Position numbers and translations under genes: made by a program. DNA of 39,335 bases from an uncultured Collinsella sp. (lineage in GTDB: Bacteria > Actinomycetota > Coriobacteriia > Coriobacteriales > Coriobacteriaceae), in the NCBI GenBank assembly GCA_958452935.1, contig CAUDVX010000013.1, positions 1 through 39,335 of the forward strand, written 5' to 3'. Below the pieces are notes generated by a model. It did no database searches, was not told the DNA's origin, and saw nothing but the letters and a program-made list of their open reading frames with translations. Of the stretch, positions 7,861-16,082 are shown piece after piece; position 1 is the stretch's first letter, and each line of letters begins with the position of its first letter.

Positions 7861-8811
7861 CTACTTCACTTCGACGGGTGCGGCGCCGGGGTAGCGGTCC
7901 TCAAAGTCCAGACGGTATTTGTTGTCGTTGGTGCCCGCTACGTTGTCGCGCGCCAGCGGCGCCACGATCTCGTCCTTGTGGTTGGCGGGGCTGGAGTACT
8001 CAAGGCTGATCTCCCAAGCATCGCAAATCACGTCGATGCGGTTCTCCAGATCGTCGTAGAGCGTGATGATGTCTTTCCACGAGCCGTAATTCTGCGAGTC
8101 GATGGGAACGTCCAGGTCCTCGACCTCGTCCTTCAGGTCGCCGATCTGATCCTCGAGCTCTTCGGCGGCATCGCTGGCCGACTGACGCGAGCTGCGGTCA
8201 TCCTTAAGGTAATACGTGTTGAAAGTGGTAGCGCAGTCGCGAACTTGCTGATCAAGATCGGAGAGCCTGCTGTAGTAGGAGCTCAGCTGGTCGTAGACGT
8301 TCTGCTCGCTGATGGTGGCGGCATCGTGGGCGTCATCGTCATCATCATCGTCAAGCTTGTTGGGGTCGCCCTTGACGGAGACGTCATCGTCGTCGTGGTC
8401 GATTTTGACCTTTTCGATCGTCGTGCCCTTGGTATCATCGGTGCCCTTGTCAAAAGGCTTGATCATAAAGAACACGACGAGCGCGATAATCACGACGACT
8501 AGCGCGGCGATGATGCCGATGAGCAGGGCGTTGTTGTTTTTGGGCGAGGCGGGAGCACCGGCCTGCGGAGCGGCGGTCGGTATGGGCTGCTGCGGCGCGG
8601 AGCCGGCTGGCGTCGCCCATTGTTGCGTCGTGCCAACTTCGGGCTGGGGAGCGGGCGCGGGCTGATGAGCGGACTGCACGGTCACGTCCGCCTGCGCATC
8701 CTCTTGCGACTGAGAGGCCTGGCCATCATCGGTTACCGGCGTTCCGCAGCTGGTGCAAAAACGCTCGTCGTCATTCAGAAGCTTGCCGCAATGGGTACAA
8801 AACCGGGGCAT
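7861..8811 (-). CDS. zinc-ribbon single-pass membrane protein, unknown function
   Basis: The start at 8811 is preceded by GGAAGGAA at good spacing. The N-terminus is a double CxxC zinc ribbon (FCTHCGK, then FCTSCGTPV) of the kind common in actinobacterial and firmicute membrane proteins. A Gln/Pro/Ala-rich linker of about 60 residues leads to one membrane helix (LLIGIIAALVVVIIALVVFF), followed by an extracytoplasmic domain. That domain opens with two Asp-rich clusters, one with seven consecutive Asp, and continues as a helical, coiled-coil-like region (AEELEDQIGDLKDEVEDL). It is monocistronic. The Asp-rich clusters could bind cations, which is inference; I recognise no enzyme. The downstream hairpin at 7744-7782 may terminate it. 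Confidence 0.8.
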   Translation of the reverse strand: MPRFCTHCGKLLNDDERFCTSCGTPVTDDGQASQSQEDAQADVTVQSAHQPAPAPQPEVGTTQQWATPAGSAPQQPIPTAAPQAGAPASPKNNNALLIGIIAALVVVIIALVVFFMIKPFDKGTDDTKGTTIEKVKIDHDDDDVSVKGDPNKLDDDDDDDAHDAATISEQNVYDQLSSYYSRLSDLDQQVRDCATTFNTYYLKDDRSSRQSASDAAEELEDQIGDLKDEVEDLDVPIDSQNYGSWKDIITLYDDLENRIDVICDAWEISLEYSSPANHKDEIVAPLARDNVAGTNDNKYRLDFEDRYPGAAPVEVK

Positions 8812-8994
8812 GATGGTTCCTTCCACTCGATGTGTTGGCTAGATTATAAGGTGGTTCAGGTGCGGTTGGGCCGCGCCGACCCAACTGGTTATGTGAGGAC
8901 AGTCGTGCCGCGCAAGTCCTGTCGCATGCGTCACAATGAATGCGGCATGCTGGGTGTTCGGCGCGGCTGTTTATCGACGGCTCGGTAGAATGCG

Positions 8995-10068
8995 ATGGTG
9001 GGGAGTGAGTCTGTGTACTGCGGCGAGCAAGGTCGGGGTGGCGGCGATAACACGGAGGCGTTCCGGTTCCCGCCGGGGGATGCGCCCCTCGCTGCGCGCG
9101 ATTGCTCGCGTCGAGTGTTTTGTGCCGGGATGTTGACCGGAGCGCTTGCCTCGGTGATGAGTTTCGGCGGCTGTGCCGCGCGCCGCAACGAGGCTGGGGG
9201 CTCCGTTGCCCCTGCCAAACGAAAAGCGAATCATCCGTCCGCTCAAAAGGCGGAAGCTGTTTCCCGGGCTTCTTGGATCGCTGCCATTCAGCAAGATATC
9301 GAAGCCCTTGCCGAGCCGTATAGTGGGTCTACTTCGGTCTATGCTGTGGCGCTTGATCCACAAACGTTCGCGTCGCTCGATGGTGAAGTCGCTGTGGCGC
9401 CGGACGCGCGACGTGTGGCGGCAAGCATCATCAAGCTTCCCATTCTCGCTTGTGCGCTCGAGACTGTGGCGGCGGGCGGGCTGTCCCTCGACGAGCAGGT
9501 AACGGTAGCGCAACAGGATATCGTGGGTGGCAGCGGCAACATTCAGTCGCGCGGCGCGGGTGTGTCGTACAGTATTGACGAGCTGCTGCACGCTATGATC
9601 GCCCAGAGCGATAACGTGGCAGCGAACCTTGTTATCGGCAGGCTTGGCATGGATACGGTCAACGAAACGTGTGCCGCATTGGGGCTGACCCAGACCGTGC
9701 TCGCTCGTTTGATGATGGATACCGAGGCCCAGGCACAAGGTCGCGAGAACTATACGAGCGCCCGTGATGCTGCGGCCGTGCTGCAGCGGCTGGCGGCGGG
9801 GACAATCGCGACGCCCGAGCTGTGCGAGCGAGCGCGTGGATATCTGCTGGCGCAGGAAGACGCGCGCGGTATTGTCGAGGGCGTTCCCGGCGGCGTTTTG
9901 GTCGCGCAAAAAACGGGCAGCCTGGCGAATGCTCAGCACGATGCCGCAATCGTCTACGCCGAGCGCCCTTACGTGCTGGCAATCCTTACCCAAGACCTCG
10001 AACGCGAGCAGGCCCTAGCCCTCGAGCGCGATATTTCCTTCGCCATCAACGCCCGCGCCCACTCCTAA
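8995..10068 (+). CDS. exported serine hydrolase of class A beta-lactamase fold, putative Tat lipoprotein
   Basis: The catalytic landmarks of the penicillin-recognising serine hydrolases are present: SIIK with nucleophile Ser144, SDN at 205-207 and KTG at 306-308. The segment RLMMDTEAQAQGRENYT resembles the divergent PF13354 group rather than a resistance beta-lactamase, so a cell-wall role is more likely than antibiotic hydrolysis. The N-terminus holds SRRVF (Arg39-Arg40), a hydrophobic stretch and GGC (Cys60), consistent with a Tat-dependent lipoprotein, though the lipobox is imperfect. The start is uncertain: GTG 9013 has a better ribosome site (GGGGAG) than ATG 8995. It ends directly against a repeat element at 10070. 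Confidence 0.8.
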   Translation: MVGSESVYCGEQGRGGGDNTEAFRFPPGDAPLAARDCSRRVFCAGMLTGALASVMSFGGCAARRNEAGGSVAPAKRKANHPSAQKAEAVSRASWIAAIQQDIEALAEPYSGSTSVYAVALDPQTFASLDGEVAVAPDARRVAASIIKLPILACALETVAAGGLSLDEQVTVAQQDIVGGSGNIQSRGAGVSYSIDELLHAMIAQSDNVAANLVIGRLGMDTVNETCAALGLTQTVLARLMMDTEAQAQGRENYTSARDAAAVLQRLAAGTIATPELCERARGYLLAQEDARGIVEGVPGGVLVAQKTGSLANAQHDAAIVYAERPYVLAILTQDLEREQALALERDISFAINARAHS

Positions 10069-10069
10069 C

Positions 10070-10132
10070 TTGCGGTGAAATAGGGATTGTATTTGCTGTT
10101 AGAAGGCGTATTCAGTCCCTATTTCACCGCAA
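10070..10132. repeat. 63-nt palindromic element, TTGCGGTGAAATAGGGA family
   Basis: A perfect 17-bp inverted repeat (10070-10086 with 10116-10132) encloses a 29-base loop. It begins 2 bases after the stop of the serine hydrolase. Arms, size and intergenic position match a REPIN-like element rather than a terminator, since no T run follows. Confidence 0.8.
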
Positions 10133-10143
10133 CTTAGAAGGTC

Positions 10144-10197
10144 GGCAGTTGGGGACGTTCCTTTTCTGCCGGCACTTTGGGAACGTTCCTAACTGCC
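10144..10197. repeat. 54-nt REPIN-like palindromic element, GGGACGTTC family
   Basis: It has the same length and layout as 7787-7840, sharing GGGACGTTCCTTTTCTGCCGGCA and an AACTGCC end. It sits 11 bases after a repeat of a different family, so two element types are stacked upstream of tmk. Confidence 0.85.
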
Positions 10198-10277
10198 ACC
10201 TAGCCCCTGCCCCTGGGGTATCATGGCTTGGTTGCTATAACTTGCATTTTCGCGCCTTGTAGGAAGGGACTGCGCCC

Positions 10278-10961
10278 ATGGCTTTTGAGCCCGCTCAACA
10301 TAGCTTTATCACGCTCGAGGGCGTCGATGGCGCCGGCAAGTCCACGCAGGCGCGCCTGCTGGCCCGCGCGCTCGACCTCGCTGGCTATCAGGTCGTAACT
10401 CTGCGCGAGCCGGGCGGCACCGCCATCAGCGAAAAGATTCGCGCCCTGCTGCTCGACCCCGCCAATACGGCGATGGGCGACACCTGCGAGCTGCTGCTCT
10501 ACGAGGCCGCGCGTGCCCAGCTGGTGCACGAAGTCATCGCGCCTGCCCTCGCTGCCGGCAAGGTAGTCCTGTGCGACCGTTTCTACGATTCCACGACCTG
10601 CTATCAGGCGTTTGCCGATGGCCTCGACCGTCAGATGGTGCGCGATGCCAACAACCTGGCTGTCGCCGGTACGCATCCGGCGCTCACGCTCGTCTATCAC
10701 ATCACGCCCGAGCAGGCGGCGCTGCGTATGGCAGCCCGCGGTGCGGCCGATCGCATGGAGGCCAAGGGCATGGCCTTCCAGGAGCGTGTCTACCAGGGAT
10801 TTTGTGCCATTGCTGCCGAGGAACCCGCCCGCGTAAAACTCATCGACGCCACTGCGTCGATTGCAGGCGTCTTTGCGCAGACGGTCGAGCTGGTTCGCGC
10901 GTACGGTCTCGACATTCCCCAAGATGCCGTCGCCGCCGCGCTTGCCCAGGAGGCTGAGTAA
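10278..10961 (+). CDS. tmk: thymidylate kinase
   Basis: Tmk phosphorylates dTMP to dTDP with ATP in dTTP synthesis. The 227 residues have the P-loop GVDGAGKST (15-23), the LREPGGT motif that positions the dTMP, the CDRFYDST motif with catalytic Arg, and a lid region containing the AARGAADRME segment. It starts a tight unit: holB begins one base after its stop and ricT overlaps holB, an order also found in Bacillus subtilis (tmk ... holB-yaaT), where these genes are co-transcribed. The upstream 200 bases hold two repeat elements and little room for regulation. The call is secure. Confidence 0.95.
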   Translation: MAFEPAQHSFITLEGVDGAGKSTQARLLARALDLAGYQVVTLREPGGTAISEKIRALLLDPANTAMGDTCELLLYEAARAQLVHEVIAPALAAGKVVLCDRFYDSTTCYQAFADGLDRQMVRDANNLAVAGTHPALTLVYHITPEQAALRMAARGAADRMEAKGMAFQERVYQGFCAIAAEEPARVKLIDATASIAGVFAQTVELVRAYGLDIPQDAVAAALAQEAE

Positions 10962-10962
10962 C

Positions 10963-12090
10963 ATGGCCCCCGCGCAGACAAGCCTGCTGGCCAAGCTCGA
11001 CACCCAACAGCGCGTGCGCGACTTTTTGACCAACGCCATCGCAAGCGGCCGCGCATCGCACGCCTACCTGTTCTTGGGCGCGCCCGGCGCCGGTAAGCTT
11101 GACGCCGCATGGGCGCTTGCCCAGGCATTCCTGTGCGAGCGGGACGGCTGTGGCTCGTGCGACAGCTGCGTGCGCGTCGCCCGCCATACGCATCCCGACG
11201 TGCACTATTACACGCCCGAAAGTGCTACGGGCTACCTCATCGCGCAGACCCGCGAGCTGCTCGACGACGTGCCCCTGGCGCCCATCCGCGCCAAGGCAAA
11301 GGTCTACATCATCGACCGTGCCGAGCAGCTGCGCGCCAACACCGCCAACGCGCTGCTTAAAACGCTCGAGGAGCCGCCCGAGGGCGTCATGTTCATCCTG
11401 TTGGGTACCTCGGCCGACGTGATGCTGCCCACCATTGTGAGCCGCTGCCAGTGCGTGCCGTTTCGGCTGGTTTCGCCCACTGTGGCCGCGCAGGCCGTGA
11501 GCCGCGCCACCGGTCAGGATCCCGCGCGCTGCCGCATGGCCGTCGCTGTGGCGGGAAGCCCCACGCGCGGTATCGAGTTCCTTAAGAGCGCCGAGCGCCA
11601 GGACGCCCGTCGCCAGATGGTCCGTGCCATCGACTCGCTCATCGCCGCCGACGAGGCCGATGTGCTCAGTCGCGCCAAGTCGCTCATCGTCGCCGTCAAG
11701 GCGCCGCTCGCCGAGGTCAAGTCCACGCAGGAAAAGGTGCTCGAGCAAAATGCCGACTACCTGTCGCGTGGAGCATTGAAGCAGCTTGAGGACCGCAACA
11801 AGCGCGAACTCAACGCGCGCGAGCGTTCGGGTATCATGGAAGCGCTGGCGAGCGCGCGGACGCTCATGCGCGACGTGCTGCTGACGCTTCAGGATGAGGC
11901 GACAGACGTTGTGAACGAGGACGTGCGCGACACGATCGGGCGGCTTGCCGCGGCGACGAATGTTGCGGGTGCCACCCAGGCGCTCGAGGCGGTTGCCACC
12001 GCTGAGCGCAACATCGCCAGAAACGTTACTCCCCAGCTGGCCATCGAGGTCATGCTGTTCGATATCAGGAAGGCACTGAAATGCCGTTAG
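10963..12090 (+). CDS. holB: DNA polymerase III delta prime subunit
   Basis: Delta prime is the clamp-loader subunit that opens the sliding clamp with DnaX and delta. I start at ATG 10963, two bases after the tmk stop codon, with AGGAGG in the tmk end; a longer frame upstream lies inside tmk. The 375-residue protein has an AAA+ N-domain with a P-loop-like GAPGAGKL, whose usual Thr/Ser is Leu, as expected for a subunit that does not hydrolyse ATP. A CGSCDSC zinc module, ALLKTLEEPP and the SRC motif (SRCQC) follow. The C-terminal helical domain completes it. Its end overlaps ricT by 10 bases. Confidence 0.93.
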   Translation: MAPAQTSLLAKLDTQQRVRDFLTNAIASGRASHAYLFLGAPGAGKLDAAWALAQAFLCERDGCGSCDSCVRVARHTHPDVHYYTPESATGYLIAQTRELLDDVPLAPIRAKAKVYIIDRAEQLRANTANALLKTLEEPPEGVMFILLGTSADVMLPTIVSRCQCVPFRLVSPTVAAQAVSRATGQDPARCRMAVAVAGSPTRGIEFLKSAERQDARRQMVRAIDSLIAADEADVLSRAKSLIVAVKAPLAEVKSTQEKVLEQNADYLSRGALKQLEDRNKRELNARERSGIMEALASARTLMRDVLLTLQDEATDVVNEDVRDTIGRLAAATNVAGATQALEAVATAERNIARNVTPQLAIEVMLFDIRKALKCR

Positions 12091-13781
12091 TCGTACCCGT
12101 TAAGTTTACCTACGCCTCGCGCGACCTGTGGTTCGACCCACAGGATCTGGATATCCTCGAGGCCGATTATGCCATCTGCTCCACCGAGCGCGGAACCGAG
12201 ATCGGCCTGGTCACGGCCGATCCCTTCGAGGTGCCGCAAGACGAGATCGGTCAGCCACTCAAGCCCGTGCTGCGCGTAGCGAGCGACATCGACCTGCAGC
12301 TTGCCGATGACCTGGCTATCCAGGGTGACGAGGCCATGGTCGATTTCCGTCGTCTGGTCAAGGAGCTCGACCTCGAGATGAAGCCGGTCGGCGTCGAGTA
12401 CCTGTTTGGCGGCGAGAAGGCTGTGTTCTACTTTGCTGCCGAGGAGCGCGTCGATTTCCGTCAGCTCGTCAAGGACCTGTCCTCGACGCTGCACATTCGC
12501 GTCGACATGCGCCAGATCGGCGTGCGCGACGAGACCCGCCTGGTGGGCGGCTATGCCCAGTGCGGCCAGGAGCTCTGCTGCACGCGCTTTGGCGGACAGT
12601 TTGAGCCGGTTTCGATTCGCATGGCAAAAGAGCAGGACCTGCCACTCAACTCGTCCAAAATTAGCGGCGTCTGCGGCCGCCTGATGTGCTGCCTGCGCTA
12701 CGAGTTCGAGGCGTACAAGGACTTTAAGAGCCGCGCGCCCAAAAAGAAGACGCTTATCGATACGCCGCTTGGCAAGGCGCGTATCCAGGAATATGACACG
12801 CCGCGCGAGCAGCTGGTGTTGCGCCTGGAGAACGGCAAAGTCTTTAAGGTCAACCTGGCTGACATGACCTGCTCTGAGGGCTGCAAAAAGAAGGCCGCCG
12901 AGCAGGGCTGCAACTGCCGCCCCGACTGCGTGACGCGCGATGTGCTCGAGCGTATCGAGTCGCCCGAGATGCGCTTGGCGCTTATGGAGCTCGACCGCGA
13001 GAATGGCGTCGACGTGGGCGATGGCCTGTCGAGCGCCGACCGTCTGGCGGGGACGACGATGCCCAAGCGCCGCCGTCGCGATGCGGACGCCGATGCCCGT
13101 GCCGGTCAGAGCCAGGGCGAGGGTCGCGGCCGCGGTAAGGGTCGCGGCAAGGCCGAGGCACCCGAGGCTGAGGAGGCTGCCGGTGGACGTCGCCGTCGCA
13201 AGCGCTCGGGTTCGGGCGATGTAGGCGAGGCCGCTCCCGCAGGCAAGAATTCCCCCCGCGAGCGCGAGGCTCAGCAGCCCCAGCAGCAAAACCGCGGCGG
13301 TGGCATGAATCCCACGCGCCGTCGCCGCCGCCATTTGTCGAGCGAGGAGCGCGAGGACGCCTTCCGCGCCGCAGCCGCTCGCGAAGCCGGTGCCGCCCCC
13401 AAGGGTGGTTCGGGTTCCGATACGCCTGCCGACAAGGGTGGCAAGCAGCGCAACGATGACGAGCGCGCCCCGCGTCCGCGTCGTCGCCATTCCTCGGGCA
13501 CGCAGCAAAAGCCCTCGGTGCCCTCCGTGGCCGATCAGGTCTCGGATGGCGAGGTCAAGGTCACGCACCGTCGCCCTGGAGATGGCGGAGGGGCGGCTGC
13601 CAAGGCCGCGCGCGGCGCTGCTCGCGACGAACGCGAGTCGCGCGAAGATCGTGGTGGCGAGGGTTCGGCCGACCAGGGCCAGAAGCGCCGTCGCCGTCGT
13701 CGTTCCCGCAAGCCGCGTCAAGATGGTGGCGAGGGCTCGACCCAAAACTCGTCCGCACCGCAACCGCCCACCGGCGAATAG
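12081..13781 (+). CDS. ricT: PSP1-domain protein RicT with long Arg-rich tail
   Basis: RicT (YaaT) is the PSP1-domain member of the RicA-RicF-RicT complex, which in Bacillus subtilis carries iron-sulfur clusters and directs RNase Y maturation of transcripts. Residues 1 to about 325 form the conserved part, with the Cys motifs CGQELCC and CGRLMCC in the PSP1 core and further Cys near CSEGCKKK and CNCRPDC. Residues about 330-566 are an added low-complexity tail, rich in Gly, Glu and Ala and carrying at least five Arg clusters (KRRRR, GRGRGKGRG, RRRRK, TRRRRR, KRRRRRRSRK). Bacillus YaaT lacks such a tail. An RNA-binding or degradosome-scaffold role is inferred. RicA and RicF are not in the window. 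Confidence 0.88.
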   Translation: MPLVVPVKFTYASRDLWFDPQDLDILEADYAICSTERGTEIGLVTADPFEVPQDEIGQPLKPVLRVASDIDLQLADDLAIQGDEAMVDFRRLVKELDLEMKPVGVEYLFGGEKAVFYFAAEERVDFRQLVKDLSSTLHIRVDMRQIGVRDETRLVGGYAQCGQELCCTRFGGQFEPVSIRMAKEQDLPLNSSKISGVCGRLMCCLRYEFEAYKDFKSRAPKKKTLIDTPLGKARIQEYDTPREQLVLRLENGKVFKVNLADMTCSEGCKKKAAEQGCNCRPDCVTRDVLERIESPEMRLALMELDRENGVDVGDGLSSADRLAGTTMPKRRRRDADADARAGQSQGEGRGRGKGRGKAEAPEAEEAAGGRRRRKRSGSGDVGEAAPAGKNSPREREAQQPQQQNRGGGMNPTRRRRRHLSSEEREDAFRAAAAREAGAAPKGGSGSDTPADKGGKQRNDDERAPRPRRRHSSGTQQKPSVPSVADQVSDGEVKVTHRRPGDGGGAAAKAARGAARDERESREDRGGEGSADQGQKRRRRRRSRKPRQDGGEGSTQNSSAPQPPTGE

Positions 13782-13847
13782 CGCCCGCAAACGGATTTAA
13801 CCTGCCTGACCCCAAACGCGTCGGGGTACCATAGCGCTGAATCAACG

Positions 13848-13877
13848 ACCCTCCCTGCGACCGAGCGTAGGGAGGGT
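13848..13877 (+). promoter_or_regulatory. hairpin covering the comF Shine-Dalgarno
   Basis: ACCCTCCCT (13848-13856) is perfectly complementary to AGGGAGGGT (13869-13877), which contains the only ribosome site for GTG 13884. No T run follows, so it looks like translational control or an attenuator rather than a terminator. Confidence 0.5.
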
Positions 13878-13883
13878 TGTGTC

Positions 13884-14690
13884 GTGAAGAGACATTTGAA
13901 TGTGTTGGGATGCCTGCAAGGTGCCGACATCCTACCGTTTGCGGATGAATTGCTACCGTTTGCCGAGCGGGCGGCGCACGAGGCGCTTGAGGCGTTGTCG
14001 CCCACGCGATGCGCCGGCTGCGAGCGCGCCGGTGCGCTTATTTGCCAAGACTGCCTGGCCGCGCTCGCGCTCATCGACCCGCGGCATAGCTGCACTCGAT
14101 GCGGCGCCCCGTTTGGAGACTTGCTGTGCACCGAGTGCTCGGTCGAGGGTACGTCCTCGGCGATGGCCGAAGCTCTCGACCGGTGCCTGGCATGTGCCGT
14201 TTACACGCATCCGCTGCCGCGGATCATTAAAGCGTACAAAGACGCGGGCGAGCGACGCCTGGCGCCGTATCTGGCAGAGCTGCTATACGACACCGCCTTA
14301 CATGCCCAGGTCGCGGCACCCGAACGCTTAGGCGGTGTGTTGTCCGGCGCCGATGCAGTGGTGTTTGTGCCCGCGACGGCGGCGGCGTTTCGGCGACGCG
14401 GCTTCGATCATATGGAAGCCATCGCGCGCCCATTTTGCGAGCTGTCGGGTGTTCCGCTGCTCGACGCCCTCGTTAAGTACGGCCATGGCGACCAGCGTGA
14501 ACTCGGTCGTGAAGAGCGCCGTGAACGCGCCCGAGGCATGTACGAGACCGTTGAGGACGTGCGGGGCCGCCGCCTGCTGCTTATCGACGACGTTATCACC
14601 ACGGGTGCGACGATGGCAGTGGCTTCGGCGGAACTCAAGCGCGCCGGTGCCGCGGCCGTTGATGGCCTCGCTATCGCACGCGTTTGGTAG
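13884..14690 (+). CDS. ComF-family phosphoribosyltransferase-like protein
   Basis: ComF proteins join an N-terminal zinc module to a type I phosphoribosyltransferase fold; in naturally competent bacteria they assist DNA uptake. The 268 residues contain CAGC, CQDC, CTRC and CTEC pairs (zinc ribbon), HPLPRIIKAYKDAG, RGFDHMEAIARP and the PRPP-binding loop LLLIDDVITTGATM. GTG 13884 is chosen because GGAGGG precedes it by 7 bases, though that site is buried in a hairpin. No comEC, comEA or pilus gene is nearby, so competence cannot be concluded. The next gene starts 11 bases after its stop, suggesting co-transcription with the nuclease-like protein. Confidence 0.9.
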   Translation: MKRHLNVLGCLQGADILPFADELLPFAERAAHEALEALSPTRCAGCERAGALICQDCLAALALIDPRHSCTRCGAPFGDLLCTECSVEGTSSAMAEALDRCLACAVYTHPLPRIIKAYKDAGERRLAPYLAELLYDTALHAQVAAPERLGGVLSGADAVVFVPATAAAFRRRGFDHMEAIARPFCELSGVPLLDALVKYGHGDQRELGREERRERARGMYETVEDVRGRRLLLIDDVITTGATMAVASAELKRAGAAAVDGLAIARVW

Positions 14691-14701
14691 GGGTGATTCG
14701 T

Positions 14702-15811
14702 GTGGCGGTAACAATCAGGCAGTGTGACAAACCGACAAAAGAGCAGCTAGCGGCTTCCGTGATCCTGACGGGCGCCTCGGCGTTGCGTATGATGCGCGCC
14801 GAGCGCCGGCAGATGGGCTACGTCGGCTGGAAGGACCTTGAGCCCGAGGAGGAGCGCCGCGTGCTGTGTGCGTCATCGCCTTCGACCGAGGATATTTATC
14901 TTTCCGACCTGGTTCGAATTGGAGCCAAAAGCGGCGAGGTGCAAGAAGATCTGTGCTTGCTGGTGGGATCTGCGGTGCAGCGCCGCCGCATGCCTGGCGT
15001 GGACTGGTCCGTGTGCTCCGGGTTGCCTGCCGGCTCGATTCTAGAGGTGGAACCGGGGATGTACAGCCTATCTCCCGAGGCCCTTTGTGTTGCCGTCGCT
15101 CGCGAGGTCGGCTGTATCCAGGCGTTTGCCCTGGCCCAGGAACTGTGTTCCAAGATTTCACTGAGCGATCGCGGGAAGTATCTACCTCCCTATACCTCGC
15201 CTGTTGCGAATAGGCTTGCAAAGGACAAGGACCAACCGGCAGACGTGGGCTACTTTGAAGTCGAGCCAGTGCTGACACCCGATTGCCTGGTAGATTACCT
15301 CGCGGCATGCAAGGGGAGCGCGGCCAAGCAGCTGCGGCGGCTGTGTCCCTACCTGTCAGAAAATCTGCGCTCGCCCATGGAGTGCATCATGCTCGCTCTG
15401 TTTTCGCTTCCGTTTTCCTATGGCGGATTTGCCTGCGGTCCCTTTAAGACCGACTACAAGATCGAGTTCGATGACCGTGCGCAGGCAATCTCGGGGATGC
15501 CGCATGCAGTTTGCGATGCGTATCAGGAAGCAGCCCAGTTTGACCTGGAATACAACGGTGAGCTGGGCCATTCCTCCCGGAGGGGACGTATCCATGATGA
15601 AAAACGCAACACGGGCTTGATTACTATGGGAATCGAGGTCGCGACGGTCAATAACGAGATGCTCTGCGACATGGAGGCAATGGAGGCGCTCGCATGGCGC
15701 ATGCACCAGCGTATGGGTAAGCGATATCAGAATCGCGTAGAGGCTCGTCGAAAGAGGCAAGATGCTCTGCTGAATACGCTCCGAGCGTGCTTTGGGCTCA
15801 AACCAGCGTAA
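14702..15811 (+). CDS. uncharacterised protein with Vsr/DUF559-like C-terminus
   Basis: I do not recognise the full-length family. GTG 14702 is preferred because TAGGGG lies 8 bases upstream; TTG 14684 and GTG 14693 are alternatives. The middle part (LVGSAVQRRRMPGVDW, then PGMYSLSPEALCVAVAREVG) looks like a winged-helix or AbiEi-like region. The C-terminal part reads FDLEYNGELGH then HDEKRNTGLITMG: residues D281, E283, H290, D299, R302, L306 and G310 fit the D-x-E, G-x3-H, D-x2-R-x3-L-x3-G pattern of Vsr/DUF559-type endonuclease folds. A nuclease activity is inference. It follows comF closely and is followed by a MITE-like element, which suggests a variable spot. Confidence 0.7.
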   Translation: MAVTIRQCDKPTKEQLAASVILTGASALRMMRAERRQMGYVGWKDLEPEEERRVLCASSPSTEDIYLSDLVRIGAKSGEVQEDLCLLVGSAVQRRRMPGVDWSVCSGLPAGSILEVEPGMYSLSPEALCVAVAREVGCIQAFALAQELCSKISLSDRGKYLPPYTSPVANRLAKDKDQPADVGYFEVEPVLTPDCLVDYLAACKGSAAKQLRRLCPYLSENLRSPMECIMLALFSLPFSYGGFACGPFKTDYKIEFDDRAQAISGMPHAVCDAYQEAAQFDLEYNGELGHSSRRGRIHDEKRNTGLITMGIEVATVNNEMLCDMEAMEALAWRMHQRMGKRYQNRVEARRKRQDALLNTLRACFGLKPA

Positions 15812-15846
15812 AACTATGGCTTTATAGGGGGTCTGTTTATATGCTC

Positions 15847-16063
15847 TGTGCAAAAAACGGCAAATATGAGTACTGTTACTAGATTAGTGACAGCAAAAAC
15901 AAAGAAACTTGGGCCGATAATCTGGATTCAGCGAAGAGATAATAAACGAATGTGGAATATCTTGGCGCCAAGCAGGCTGTGCGGAACTCAAAAAGGGCTC
16001 GTGAGGCGGTAATACGCTGCTACTAAATTGGTAACAGTACTCATATTTGCCGTTTTTGCACAC
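15847..16063. mobile_element. MITE-like element with about 41-bp terminal inverted repeats
   Basis: The left end (15847-15887) starts TGTGCAAAAAACGGCAAATA and the right end (16021-16063) is its near-exact reverse complement, together about 41 bp with few mismatches, ending TTTTTGCACA. The 133-base interior has no credible ORF but holds a CTTGGCGCCAAG palindrome. Size, long terminal repeats and lack of coding capacity fit a non-autonomous transposable element. No clear target-site duplication is visible and no transposase is in the window. It could instead be a large folded RNA, or a REPIN-type element with a long loop. Confidence 0.6.
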
Positions 16064-16082
16064 GGCACCCTGAGACGGGTGC

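Noticed and set aside
8995..10068. Antibiotic-resistance beta-lactamase
   Set aside because: SxxK, SDN and KTG are present, but the Glu166 region is of the divergent PF13354 type, so resistance cannot be claimed.
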